A DNA stretch of 64,000 bases from CAYVQZ01 sp964453435. GTDB taxonomy: Bacteria; Abyssobacteria; SURF-5. Below are positions 26,002 to 34,447 of this stretch, in pieces (within the stretch, counting starts at the first letter, position 1; every line of letters begins with the position of its first letter). Both the position numbers and the translations under genes were made by a program. The notes below the pieces were generated by a model. It ran no database searches. It was not told where the DNA came from and was given only the letters and a program-made list of their open reading frames with translations. The DNA lies in the NCBI GenBank assembly GCA_964453435.1, contig CAYVQZ010000026.1, positions 1-64,000 on the forward strand, given 5' to 3'.

Positions 26002-26648
26002 AGGCGCTTGTTGCCCCGTCAATTCTCTCCGCAGATTTCACTCGCCTCGGCGAGGAGGTGGACGCCGTCCAGAAGGCCGGCGCCGACATGCTGCATCTCG
26101 ACATCATGGACGGCCACTTCGTGCCGAACATAACGTTCGGTCCGATCGTCGTCAAGGCAATAAAGGCGGTTGCAAAAATACCGTTGGATGTGCATCTCAT
26201 GATCATGAACCCCGAGGAATACATTGAAGATTTCGTTGCGGCCGGCGCGGATATTCTGACGGTGCATGTCGAGACGTGCCCGCATCTTCATAAGATCATT
26301 CATCAAACGAAAGATGCCGGCGTGAAGGCGGGGGCTTCCCTGAACCCATCGACCCCTGTCGATAACGTGATGTATCTGGTCGATGACCTCGATATGCTCC
26401 TCGTCATGTCAGTGAATCCCGGATTCAGCGGACAGAAATTCATTCCCCAGATGCTCAAGAAAATCGTTCACGCACGCGAGCTTGTGGGCAACGATGTCGA
26501 TATTCAGGTTGATGGCGGAATCACTCGAGAAAACGCGTCCCGGGTGGTCGATGCGGGAGCCAACATTCTTGTGGCCGGTTCGTCCGTTTTCTCCGCTCCC
26601 GATTATGCGGAGGCGATCCGGGCGCTCAAGGGTGAATCCCGGCAGTAA
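25998..26648 (+). CDS. rpe: Ribulose-phosphate 3-epimerase
   Basis: 216 residues, the normal length, with a GTG start overlapping the previous stop (GTGA). It interconverts ribulose-5-phosphate and xylulose-5-phosphate in the pentose phosphate pathway. The TIM-barrel markers are APSILSADFTRLGEEV, HLDIMDGHFVPNITFGP, MSVNPGFSGQKFIPQ and the phosphate-binding VDGGITRENA and GANILVAGSSVF. Confidence 0.96.
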   Translation: MKALVAPSILSADFTRLGEEVDAVQKAGADMLHLDIMDGHFVPNITFGPIVVKAIKAVAKIPLDVHLMIMNPEEYIEDFVAAGADILTVHVETCPHLHKIIHQTKDAGVKAGASLNPSTPVDNVMYLVDDLDMLLVMSVNPGFSGQKFIPQMLKKIVHARELVGNDVDIQVDGGITRENASRVVDAGANILVAGSSVFSAPDYAEAIRALKGESRQ

Positions 26649-26672
26649 ACCGCGGGACCTGGTCTCAGACCG

Positions 26673-27101
26673 ATGGAAATATTGACGCTTACAATTCCGG
26701 CGGCGCCCAGACTGCTGAAAGTCATTCGGTGCATGATCGCCGAGATTTGTCAATTGGCGGGTTTTTCGCTGAAAGAGCGAGACAAGGTGTGTCTCGCCGT
26801 CGACGAAGCCTGTTCGAACATCATTCGCCACAGTTACAAGGGGAATCCGGAAGGACAGGTGCAAATAACCTGCAGGCTGGAAGCTGATAAGATTACCATC
26901 AGCATCCGGGACTTCGGAGAGAAAATAGACCTCGCCCGAGTTCGGCAGCCCGACCCTGATACCGTGAAACCGGGAGGCTTGGGCGTTCATATGATTCGCA
27001 GCATAATGGACGAAGTGGAATATGATTGCTCCCACGAGGTGGGAACAGAAATTCACATGACAAAGTATATTCAACCCCGGGAGAAACAGGATGGAAGTTA
27101 A
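26673..27101 (+). CDS. RsbW/SpoIIAB-like serine kinase (anti-sigma type ATPase)
   Basis: 142 residues of the GHKL ATPase fold without other domains. The N box is AVDEACSNIIRHSY with E45 and N49, matching the catalytic Glu-Asn of SpoIIAB. The G2 region is PGGLGVHMIRSIMDEVEY. Such proteins bind a sigma factor or other partner and phosphorylate a STAS protein on Ser. The STAS gene overlaps its 3' end by 11 bp. No sigma factor or PP2C phosphatase is in view, and mlaE follows, so its target may not be a sigma factor. Confidence 0.88.
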   Translation: MEILTLTIPAAPRLLKVIRCMIAEICQLAGFSLKERDKVCLAVDEACSNIIRHSYKGNPEGQVQITCRLEADKITISIRDFGEKIDLARVRQPDPDTVKPGGLGVHMIRSIMDEVEYDCSHEVGTEIHMTKYIQPREKQDGS

Positions 27102-27420
27102 TACCCGACAATCCAAGAACGGGGTGGTAATTGAGGCGAGCGGCGACGTAGACCTTTATTCTTCGCCAAAGCTGCGCGAGGCGATTCTCGACGCCATCAA
27201 GAGAGGACTCTCTCCTATAGTCATGAATCTTTCCGGTGTCACATACATCGACAGTTCCGGTGTTGCCACCCTGGTGGAAGGACTACAACGCAGCAGGAAA
27301 TTCGGGGGTAAATTCAGGCTCGTCGGGTTGAACGACCGCGTGTACGAAGTCTTCCATCTCGCGCGACTTCAACAGGTTTTTGAAATATTCCCGACCGAGT
27401 CCGAAGCGCTGAAGGGCTAA
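27091..27420 (+). CDS. STAS-domain protein (anti-anti-sigma or MlaB-like)
   Basis: 109 residues, a single STAS domain. The phosphorylation motif YIDSSGVATL is intact, with S56 in the place of the SpoIIAA phosphoserine. This is what an RsbW-type kinase encoded just upstream would modify. MlaB, the STAS subunit of the Mla lipid transporter, is also of this size, and mlaE starts 6 bp after this stop. Both readings are possible; sequence alone supports a phosphorylatable STAS protein in an Mla operon. Confidence 0.85.
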   Translation: MEVNTRQSKNGVVIEASGDVDLYSSPKLREAILDAIKRGLSPIVMNLSGVTYIDSSGVATLVEGLQRSRKFGGKFRLVGLNDRVYEVFHLARLQQVFEIFPTESEALKG

Positions 27421-27425
27421 ACCGT

Positions 27426-28223
27426 ATGATAACGTCGTTTCTCGGCCATGTCGGCAGCCGCACACTCGATGCCGCCCGGCGGGCAAGGCGGTTCGGCTAT
27501 CTGACCGCCCAAGCCCTGGATTGGACCTTCGTGGCGCCGTTCTCCGGCAGGGGCATCAGATGGAAAAGTGTCGTCCGCCACATGGTCATTGTCGGGTTCG
27601 ACTCCATACCGATTATCTGTTTCATTTGCGCTCTCGTGGGCGCCATCATAGCTATGCAGTCCGCGTATCAGCTCGAGAATTTCGGCGCCGTTCGATATGT
27701 GCCTCCCCTGGTGGGAGTCGGCATGACCCGGGAGTTGGGCCCGCTCATTGCCGCGGTCATCATGGCCGGCAGGAGCGGGTCGGCCTTCACTGCCGAAATA
27801 GGCACAATGGTGGTGTCGGAGGAAGTCGACGCTCTCGAAACGATGGCCCTCAATCCAATAAAATTCCTCGTTGTCCCAAAGTTTCTCGCTATGATGTTGA
27901 TGCAACCGTGCCTGACGATGATTGCCGATATCGTGGGAATTCTCGGCGGATTCCTGGCCTCGACCTTGAACCTTGGGCTGAATGCCCACCAATATTACAC
28001 GTACACCGTCGATTTCCTGGTGATGAAGGATATCTTAACCGGACTCATCAAGAGTGTCGCTTTTGGGATAATCATCGCGTTGGTGGGATGCCATTATGGC
28101 TTTTCGGTTACCGGCGGGGCAGAAGGGGTCGGAAAGGCGACTACCACGGCGGTTGTCCGCTCGGTAACGTTTATCATCATCGCGGACCTTGCGTTCACGC
28201 TCTTTTTTTACTTCGCCCTCTGA
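27426..28223 (+). CDS. mlaE: MlaE-family lipid ABC transporter permease
   Basis: 265 residues with about five hydrophobic segments. It is the inner-membrane permease of MCE-type systems that move phospholipids between inner and outer membrane. Signature stretches are VGMTRELGPLIAAVIMAGRSG and EEVDALETMALNPIKFLVVPK split across the middle, and GCHYGFSVTGGAEGVGKATT near the end. It is followed by mlaF, mlaD and an auxiliary lipoprotein in one operon. Confidence 0.93.
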   Translation: MITSFLGHVGSRTLDAARRARRFGYLTAQALDWTFVAPFSGRGIRWKSVVRHMVIVGFDSIPIICFICALVGAIIAMQSAYQLENFGAVRYVPPLVGVGMTRELGPLIAAVIMAGRSGSAFTAEIGTMVVSEEVDALETMALNPIKFLVVPKFLAMMLMQPCLTMIADIVGILGGFLASTLNLGLNAHQYYTYTVDFLVMKDILTGLIKSVAFGIIIALVGCHYGFSVTGGAEGVGKATTTAVVRSVTFIIIADLAFTLFFYFAL

Positions 28224-28233
28224 TTGGAGGACC

Positions 28234-29070
28234 ATGCGGCAAACGGAATCAGGAGCATCGACCGGCCCCGCAACGGAGAACGGGAACCGCAACCCCAAAA
28301 TCTGCGTGCGAGACCTGGCCGCTCATTATGGCGACAAAGTGGTTCTGGACCATATATCGCTCGATGTCTTCCCGCAAGAAACCATGGTCGTTCTGGGCGG
28401 GAGCGGATGCGGCAAAAGCACCTTTCTGCGATGTCTGATCGGATTGCATCGGCCTACGGCGGGTGAGATATTTGTCGATGACCTCGATGTCGCGAAAGCG
28501 CATCCCGAAGACCTCGGCAGGCTTCGCAAGAAGTTCGGGGTCCTGTTCCAGGGCGCAGCCCTGTTCAACTCGATGACCGTCGCCGACAACGTCGCGCTTC
28601 CTCTTCGTGAGCACACACAACTGGACGAGTCGGTAATTAATATTATGGTGAGAATCAAGCTCGAGTTGGTCGGACTCTCCGGCTCGGAACATCTCCTCCC
28701 GTCCCAGCTCAGCGGCGGCATGAAAAAGAGGGCGGGCCTGGCTCGCGCGATGGCGATGGACCCGGAGATTCTTTTCTTCGACGAGCCGTCGGCGGGTCTC
28801 GACCCGCGGGTATCGGCCGACATCGACGAGTTGATCCTGAAGCTGAAGCGCGCTTTCGATATCACCATGGTGGTCGTAACACACGAAATCAAAAGCGCTT
28901 TTCGGATCGCCGACCGTATTACCATGTTTGACCAGGGAAAAATCCTCTTTATCGGCGCCCCCGACGAGATGCGAGAATGCGCCGATGAACGCGTGAAACA
29001 ATTTCTCGAGGGAGCGCCGCACGGCGACGGAGGGGGCGCGAGGGATTATCTCGACGGGATTCTGGCCTGA
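28234..29070 (+). CDS. mlaF: MlaF-family lipid ABC transporter ATPase
   Basis: 278 residues. The start at ATG 28234 follows GGAGG (about 28226); an upstream in-frame start would overlap mlaE. ABC motifs are Walker A GGSGCGKST, signature LSGGMKKRAGLARAMAM, Walker B ILFFDEPSAGLDP and the H-loop VVTHEI. It energises lipid movement by MlaE. STAS subunits such as MlaB bind the C-terminal part of MlaF in Proteobacteria, which makes the upstream STAS protein a candidate partner. Confidence 0.94.
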   Translation: MRQTESGASTGPATENGNRNPKICVRDLAAHYGDKVVLDHISLDVFPQETMVVLGGSGCGKSTFLRCLIGLHRPTAGEIFVDDLDVAKAHPEDLGRLRKKFGVLFQGAALFNSMTVADNVALPLREHTQLDESVINIMVRIKLELVGLSGSEHLLPSQLSGGMKKRAGLARAMAMDPEILFFDEPSAGLDPRVSADIDELILKLKRAFDITMVVVTHEIKSAFRIADRITMFDQGKILFIGAPDEMRECADERVKQFLEGAPHGDGGGARDYLDGILA

Positions 29071-29084
29071 AGGAGAGAGACAAG

Positions 29085-30080
29085 ATGGCGTACAGGGCCG
29101 ACGAGGTGAAGGTTGGACTCGTAATTGTCGTGAGTCTGCTGATTTTGGGCGGATTCATCATTGCAATCCTCGGGCTGAAAATCGGTCAGCCAACACAAAC
29201 ATACACGACCTCGCTCCGATTCGCAGGCGGTATCAATCCGGGGACAGTCGTCAGGTATGGGGGTATGCAGGTCGGCAAGGTGCGGGAGGTGAGCGTTGCG
29301 CCGATGGACAGTTCCCGAATTCAGTTTACCGTGGACATTCAAGCGGAAACCCCAATCAAGACCGATTCCGAGGTTTTCATCAACACCATCGGTTTCCTCG
29401 GAGAATACTATCTCGAAATATCGACCGGTTCCCGGGATGCTCCGCTGCTCCCGCCGGGCACCGAAATACCTGCTCGCGAAATCGCCACGCTCAACGATAT
29501 CCTCGCACGAACGCAATCGGCGGTCGAACGGGTGGACGCGGCGCTGGTCATCATCAATGAAAAAATCCTGACGGAAGACCTGGTGGAATTGCGGGAACGA
29601 ATCGACATAATCGGAAATAGCATGGAGAAGCTTCTGACCGATGTCGATCAGATTTTCGCGGAGGAGAACCGGGAAAACATACGGCAAACGCTCGCCCATC
29701 TCAGGTCGCTGGTACAGGAAAACCGGGAGGATATTCGGCGCAGCGTCGAGAGCTTCCGCTCGGCCTCGGAACGACTCGATTCGCTTGCCGCCTCTCTTGA
29801 CGCGCTTGTCGTTGAAAACCGCGATGATGTCGACGCCCTCATAAAAGATGTTCGTGCGGCGGCGGTTCAGGCGCGTGAGGCAGCCGAACGAGTGGAAAAG
29901 GTTATCGCCGAGAACACGGGCGATATCGCCATCACAATCGATAATCTCAAAGCGACAAGCGCGAACACGCGGGATTTCAGCGAAACCATCGCGGACGAGC
30001 CATGGCGGCTCCTCTATAGAACGCGGCAACCCGAAAAGCAGGTCATCAGTCCACAGGAGGCCGGCGCCGGTGCCCACTAG
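29085..30080 (+). CDS. mlaD: MlaD-like MCE-domain protein
   Basis: 331 residues. One N-terminal membrane helix (about 10-30) is followed by a single MCE domain (about 38-115) with RFAGGINPGTVVRYGGMQVG and INTIGFLGEYYLEIS. A long helical tail (about 135-315) probably forms a coiled coil reaching into the periplasm, longer than in E. coli MlaD (183 residues). It binds phospholipid between membranes. Its 3' end overlaps the start of the lipoprotein gene by 11 bp. Confidence 0.92.
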   Translation: MAYRADEVKVGLVIVVSLLILGGFIIAILGLKIGQPTQTYTTSLRFAGGINPGTVVRYGGMQVGKVREVSVAPMDSSRIQFTVDIQAETPIKTDSEVFINTIGFLGEYYLEISTGSRDAPLLPPGTEIPAREIATLNDILARTQSAVERVDAALVIINEKILTEDLVELRERIDIIGNSMEKLLTDVDQIFAEENRENIRQTLAHLRSLVQENREDIRRSVESFRSASERLDSLAASLDALVVENRDDVDALIKDVRAAAVQAREAAERVEKVIAENTGDIAITIDNLKATSANTRDFSETIADEPWRLLYRTRQPEKQVISPQEAGAGAH

Positions 30081-30729
30081 TTCGCGACAAAACCTTATCG
30101 CCGCTTTCATGGTGTTTCTCGCCATGGCGCCCGCGTCATGCGCGAGCATACCTCCCACGAACTACTATGTCCTCGGGTTTTCGGACGCCTCCCAAATCGC
30201 TGACAGGGACCATGTCTTTCCTCACACCCTCGCCGTTGCGAATTTCGACTCGAAACCGCTCTATATCAGGAAGAAAATTATCTGGCGTTCCGAAAGCAAT
30301 CAGGTCGGATACTACTCCTACGAGAAATGGGCCGCGCTGCCCGCCGAGATGCTTTCATACCGCCTCTTCGCGCGAGCGAACGAATCCCGACTGTTCAACC
30401 GCGTTATTATGGGAGCGGCGGCAATCGATGCGGATTTCGTGCTGACGGGCACAATCCTTTCATTCGAAGAACTCGCCGCGCCGGAGGGGCTGTTCGGGAA
30501 GGTGGAGGTAAAGGCAGAGCTTCTTCGGAGGGACGGAACCGTCCTGTGGACCGACATCGCAGGGCACGCCGAACCGGTTACCGGTCAAAAGATGGAAGAT
30601 ACGGTCGGAGCAATCGCGACTGCAGCCGAAAAGACGATAACCGAAATCCTTTCTTCAGTCGAGCAAATCGTCCGGAATCTGCACTCCGGACATTTACCGC
30701 CCCACACACCCGCAGCCGCGTCGCGTTGA
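30070..30729 (+). CDS. ABC-type transport auxiliary lipoprotein (PqiC/MlaB-operon type)
   Basis: 219 residues from GTG 30070, with AGGAGG about 10 nt upstream. An apparent longer frame reaches back inside mlaD but is out of phase with it and unlikely. The N-terminus is a lipoprotein signal ending APASC, so Cys would be lipidated. The remainder (TNYYVLGF, LAVANFDSKPLYIRKKIIWR, WAALPAEMLSYRLF) matches the ABC_trans_aux family that accompanies MCE transporters and is thought to sit at the outer membrane. It ends 3 bp from the convergent amidase stop. Confidence 0.85.
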   Translation: MPTSSRQNLIAAFMVFLAMAPASCASIPPTNYYVLGFSDASQIADRDHVFPHTLAVANFDSKPLYIRKKIIWRSESNQVGYYSYEKWAALPAEMLSYRLFARANESRLFNRVIMGAAAIDADFVLTGTILSFEELAAPEGLFGKVEVKAELLRRDGTVLWTDIAGHAEPVTGQKMEDTVGAIATAAEKTITEILSSVEQIVRNLHSGHLPPHTPAAASR

Positions 30730-30732
30730 CAA

Positions 30733-32475
30733 TCAGTTGCTGTAATATTCTTTCAGCGCGCTTACGAACGCTGCCGCATATTTTTCCCTGAAACCCGGGT
30801 CGCAAAGAAGTTTGCAGTCCTCCGGATTGTTCATGTTTGCGACCTCGATAAGTATCTTTGTCGGAACTATATTATGCCGGATTGCCGCCGGGACCCAGGC
30901 GCGCCTGTGCCGAACAACGTGATTCCGGACCGGTTTCTCGGAATGAACCTCTATGCTGCGTCTCTTCAGTGATTTGATTAAATGACCCGCGAGGTCGCCC
31001 GAGAGCCCTTCTGACCGTGCCCTGTCTTTGTACGATATCTCCACGTATTGTTTCTCCCTCACTTCCGAAACCGTGGTGTAGACCGACCCGGATTTGCCAC
31101 CGTTGCCCCTGCAGTAGTAGGCGCCCGGTATGTAAATCATTGTTCCCCTCGCAGAGGGATGAAGCATGTCCGCATGCAGGCTGACGAAGACAACTTTGTC
31201 GGGGTCGGCGCCTTCGGCTACAACCCTTCGGTAGATCGAGTTCGCGAGATACCACCGAAGATTCGCCGACACCCTTGCATCATGGTTCCGATACTCGGGA
31301 TTGGTGAGCAGGTATTCGTCCGAATCATCCGGAAAGTACTGCAAATCTCTGGGTTCGTACCCATTGCTCTTGTCGATAAGGGTCGGAATAACCATCGCCA
31401 AAGTGGTCGACTCGAGGCGCCGCTTGATTCGACACATGATGTCGTACACGACCTCGTCCTCATATACGATCCCCTTCCCCAGTTTCTTTACTGCGCCCGG
31501 GTCGTTCCCGCCATGGCCCGGGTCGAGAATCACAATGACTCCCATGAGGTCCGCTGTCTGAATCGGATTGGAATACTTCCCGGCTTCCTCCTGAAACCGT
31601 TCGTACTCCTGCCGGCGGGGATGCGTGGGCGGCAGATACATCGGTGACAGCAAATCGAGTGGAATCTTAACCTCGTCCCCAGCTTTCAGCTTTCGCGGAT
31701 TGCTGATTGCGCTTCGTTCACAAATCAGCTTCGCCGCATCCAGCACGTCATCCGCCGTCACACGGTCCGTGTACTTCATGACAACTTTCGAGTATATCGT
31801 GTCACCCCTTTTCATGCGATATGATGCGTAGTATCCGCGCGAATCGGACTTGAGAATCAAGTCCGCATTCAAGCGCCTGGACTGGGCAGCGAACGATTGC
31901 AAAGCTCTGCGCGCCGCGAGCTCCGCCACGATTGGCTCCTTGAACGCAGGAGACAGCAAGTCGACGGGAATCTTGACAACCGTTCCCTTGTACAGATTCG
32001 CGCGTCGAGACATCTGATTATATTTCTCGATTTTCGTATAGTTGCGCGGGTCTCCGGTGAACCATTTGCTGATACTCCACAGCGTCTCACCGCCCTCCCT
32101 CTTCGACGAGATGTAGGTAACCGTGTGTATCCAGGCATACTCGTTGTACGAATCGTTTTCGAATAACGCCCGGATAGCCTCGAGCTGGTATTCCTCAACC
32201 AATTCCGGAAACGGCAGCCGGAGACAACCGCCAGTCATGAAATGATACTGCTTGTCAGGGTCCGCCAGGAGTCTGGTCGCCCACTCCGACGCGTCGCACT
32301 CCCTTGTAGGACATGCGGTCACATAAATCTCCCTCTTCTCGTCCAATTCAACGGTGACACCAGGCTCTATCGCCTTTTTGACCGAACAATAACCCCGGGA
32401 GGGAGATTGAATCAGGAGCGTAAGGATAAGCAAAAAGAAACCGAACCTGCCTGCCATCTGCACAAAGTCCACCAT
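30733..32475 (-). CDS. N-acetylmuramoyl-L-alanine amidase with LysM-like domains
   Basis: 580 residues. An N-terminal signal/anchor (about 8-28) is followed by two LysM-like segments (GETLWSISKWFTGDPRNYTK and RGDTIYSKVVMKYTDR), each closing with VKIPLDLLSP-type ends. The Amidase_3 domain occupies about residues 310-578. Zinc ligands are visible: His in ILDPGHGGNDPG, Glu in YEDEVVYDI and His in SLHAD. The catalytic Glu is in ILIEVANMNNPED. It cleaves the stem peptide from MurNAc in the periplasm, probably at division or during remodelling. The first Met may be residue 1 or 7. Confidence 0.9.
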   Translation of the reverse strand: MVDFVQMAGRFGFFLLILTLLIQSPSRGYCSVKKAIEPGVTVELDEKREIYVTACPTRECDASEWATRLLADPDKQYHFMTGGCLRLPFPELVEEYQLEAIRALFENDSYNEYAWIHTVTYISSKREGGETLWSISKWFTGDPRNYTKIEKYNQMSRRANLYKGTVVKIPVDLLSPAFKEPIVAELAARRALQSFAAQSRRLNADLILKSDSRGYYASYRMKRGDTIYSKVVMKYTDRVTADDVLDAAKLICERSAISNPRKLKAGDEVKIPLDLLSPMYLPPTHPRRQEYERFQEEAGKYSNPIQTADLMGVIVILDPGHGGNDPGAVKKLGKGIVYEDEVVYDIMCRIKRRLESTTLAMVIPTLIDKSNGYEPRDLQYFPDDSDEYLLTNPEYRNHDARVSANLRWYLANSIYRRVVAEGADPDKVVFVSLHADMLHPSARGTMIYIPGAYYCRGNGGKSGSVYTTVSEVREKQYVEISYKDRARSEGLSGDLAGHLIKSLKRRSIEVHSEKPVRNHVVRHRRAWVPAAIRHNIVPTKILIEVANMNNPEDCKLLCDPGFREKYAAAFVSALKEYYSN

Positions 32476-32525
32476 TCTCCCCGTTCGCAGGAACGTCTCC
32501 GCTTCTGATAAAAGGGCCTTCCAAC

Positions 32526-32553
32526 ATTATACCATATATATGGTTTTTTGCAA
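32526..32553 (-). promoter_or_regulatory. Promoter for the amidase gene
   Basis: On the minus strand, TTGCAA (32553-32548), a 16-bp spacer and TATAAT (32531-32526), about 50 bp before the start codon. An AT-rich inverted repeat, TCTGATAAAA / TTTTATCAGA, spans the same gap. Confidence 0.6.
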
Positions 32554-32792
32554 GAAAAACATAGCAAAAACTCTATATATTGTGTCTTTTTTATCAGAAG
32601 GCCCCGCCGAGGTCTGTGCGGTTTTGCAGCAGGCGGTGACGCGCTTGAATCGTTCTGTCAAAACATGTAAACTTATGCTTGGCTCACGCAAGGACCAGGA
32701 TGTTCAAGAAGAGAGCCACGAGAACTCCTCTCTTCCGCCACCGGTTCCTCCGAAACCAACATCGAACACTTGAAGTGGAGAAACAGCTTGTC

Positions 32793-33245
32793 ATGGAGCG
32801 AACAACGTTGAACTTTCTGATAGACGTGATTATGTTTGTGATAATTTTCGCGATTGGCATTATTGGCTTTCTGCTCGGATTCATAATTCCCACAGGCGGA
32901 GTCCCGCCGCACGAAAAGTACCTTTGGGGTCTGCACCGGCATGACTGGGCAAATATTCACTTGTATCTTTCCCTCTTCCTGCTGGCGCTGCTGGTCCTGC
33001 ACCTCATACTTCACTGGTCGTGGATTAAGGCGACGTCGAAGAGATACTTCGGCTCGGTGGCGGCTCTGTGGGCGCTGGCCCTCGTTCCTTTTATAATAGT
33101 GTTTCTCCTGTGGATGCTGTATCCGGACGGGCTCAAACATGATGACCAGCGTGCGGAGGAGCGACGCGGCGCAGAAGAACTGAATCAGGCGTTCGCACCC
33201 GATTCGCAAGAAACATCTGAAAGAAGGCGGCGCAACAGTTGGTAG
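32793..33245 (+). CDS. DUF4405-type membrane cytochrome-like protein
   Basis: About 150 residues from the ATG at 32793; an in-frame extension of 38 residues to 32679 is basic and looks non-native. Three hydrophobic helices are seen (about 8-31, 57-77, 90-112). The His-rich GLHRHDWANIHLYLSLF and VLHLILHW segments resemble DUF4405 b-type cytochromes found with flavinylated electron-transfer proteins. Haem ligation is inferred from the paired His. The C-terminus is charged and soluble. It is monocistronic. Confidence 0.7.
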   Translation: MERTTLNFLIDVIMFVIIFAIGIIGFLLGFIIPTGGVPPHEKYLWGLHRHDWANIHLYLSLFLLALLVLHLILHWSWIKATSKRYFGSVAALWALALVPFIIVFLLWMLYPDGLKHDDQRAEERRGAEELNQAFAPDSQETSERRRRNSW

Positions 33246-33310
33246 CCACGGCTCGTTATTAGCAAGAACGAGCGGCGACGCCCCGCAAAGTCCTCCTGTT
33301 GCCGACGGGG

Positions 33311-33700
33311 GAATCTGTCCCAGGTTATTGGGGGACAGCATGCCGCATGGTGTCCCCCAATAGAGTGTGTCCCACGGTCGGTAATCCGGGCTTCGGGGGC
33401 AGTCCGTTAATCTATCCCGCCTTTGGCGGGACTTCACTCCGCTCAGCGATGAAATAGAGGGGATTCCGTAATTGGGTACAGCCCCCTACGCCAACTTCTC
33501 GGCAGCATGAGCAATCGTGGGACGGATTCACTGTCCCCGAAGCGCAGGACATCGAATTATCGGACAGACTCACAGTCCCCTTCGCCGGGCGACCGCGTGG
33601 GACAGATTCAATAACCCGTGTCAGCAACTGTGAGACACATTCGCAGCAGCCTGCGCTTGCGTTTCGGCAACATGAGCAGCCGTGGGACCGACTCACAGGA
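33311..33700. repeat. Large modular intergenic repeat cluster
   Basis: It includes GTGTCCCACGGTCGG (about 33367) and GCAATCGTGGGACGG (about 33511) as inverted ends of one unit. Inside are GCTTCGGGGGCAGTCCG and the TCCCGCCTTTGGCGGGA hairpin. Positions 33404-33476 match the inverted copy at 2031-2103 (70 of 73). Further phrases, GAATTATCGGACAGACTC and ATGAGCAGCCGTGGGACC, follow up to the DUF169 gene. Confidence 0.85.
33326..33362. repeat. Palindrome, ATTGGGGGACACCAT family
   Basis: TATTGGGGGACAGCATG (33326-33342), loop CCG, CATGGTGTCCCCCAATA (33346-33362): 17-bp arms with one mismatch. It is the best-preserved of three copies together with 51041-51084. Confidence 0.8.
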
Positions 33701-33747
33701 TGGCGCATGGCCAACGATGGTCTGCCAACCGAACGGAACCGGAACAA

Positions 33748-34398
33748 ATGCTAAACAGTAAACCGCTCAAGCAATTGATTGGCTGGAACCACCCGCGGGT
33801 TGACAAGGTCGGAATCGCGATTCTGTACGAGAAGCCCGACGCGTTGTCGCAAATCGGTCGCCGATCCACGCATTGCAACATGGTCGCAAAAGCGCGGGAA
33901 GGAAATATCTTTTATGCGGAAGACGTCAATTATTCCTGCGGTCTGGCGGCCTACACGCTCGGCCTCGGACAAAACGCTCCCGCCTTTCGCCGCGAAATCG
34001 CCAAAGGCCTGAGAATCAGGAATGCGGAAAAAAAGGAGATATCGGGAAAGCTTCTGGATACCACTCCGCGATTGCCCGAAAAGAAAAAGTTCATCGTCTT
34101 TTTCCCGCTTGACCGCATGTCCCTGAAACCGGATGTCGTCGTCCTAATCGGTTCCGCCCGCGAAATCATGAAGGTCGTGTGGCATATTACCAGCCTGACC
34201 GGAGAACGCTTGGAGGCGACGCTCGGGGCGATAGGAGCCACATGCATCGAGATGACCGTTCAGCCGCTGCTGACGGGAAAGCCGAACCTTTCCGTCGGCT
34301 GCGGCGGAAGCAGGAAGTGGGGAAAGCTCGGAAACGACGAGGTCATGTTCTCGTTGCCGTGGGAGCTCTATCAGAAATTTTTCGAGCCGAAGAAATAG
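33748..34398 (+). CDS. DUF169 family protein
   Basis: 216 residues from the ATG at 33748; an in-frame ATG at 33682 lies inside repeat sequence. It matches the DUF169 pattern seen in archaea and anaerobes: WHPRV-like start, CNMVAKAREG, SCGLAAYTLGL with a conserved Cys, PDVVVLIGSAREIMKVVWH and the C-terminal CGGSRKWGKLGNDEVMFSLP. The molecular role is not established; conserved Cys residues suggest metal or cofactor binding. The amidohydrolase gene follows after 49 bp. Confidence 0.78.
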   Translation: MLNSKPLKQLIGWNHPRVDKVGIAILYEKPDALSQIGRRSTHCNMVAKAREGNIFYAEDVNYSCGLAAYTLGLGQNAPAFRREIAKGLRIRNAEKKEISGKLLDTTPRLPEKKKFIVFFPLDRMSLKPDVVVLIGSAREIMKVVWHITSLTGERLEATLGAIGATCIEMTVQPLLTGKPNLSVGCGGSRKWGKLGNDEVMFSLPWELYQKFFEPKK

Positions 34399-34447
34399 GC
34401 ACAAATCAAGCGGAGCCTGCGCGTTCCCAAAACGGAGGATACGGTAC

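Noticed and set aside
32673..33437. 254-codon minus-strand frame
   Set aside because: It runs through repeat sequence and antisense to the DUF4405-like gene.
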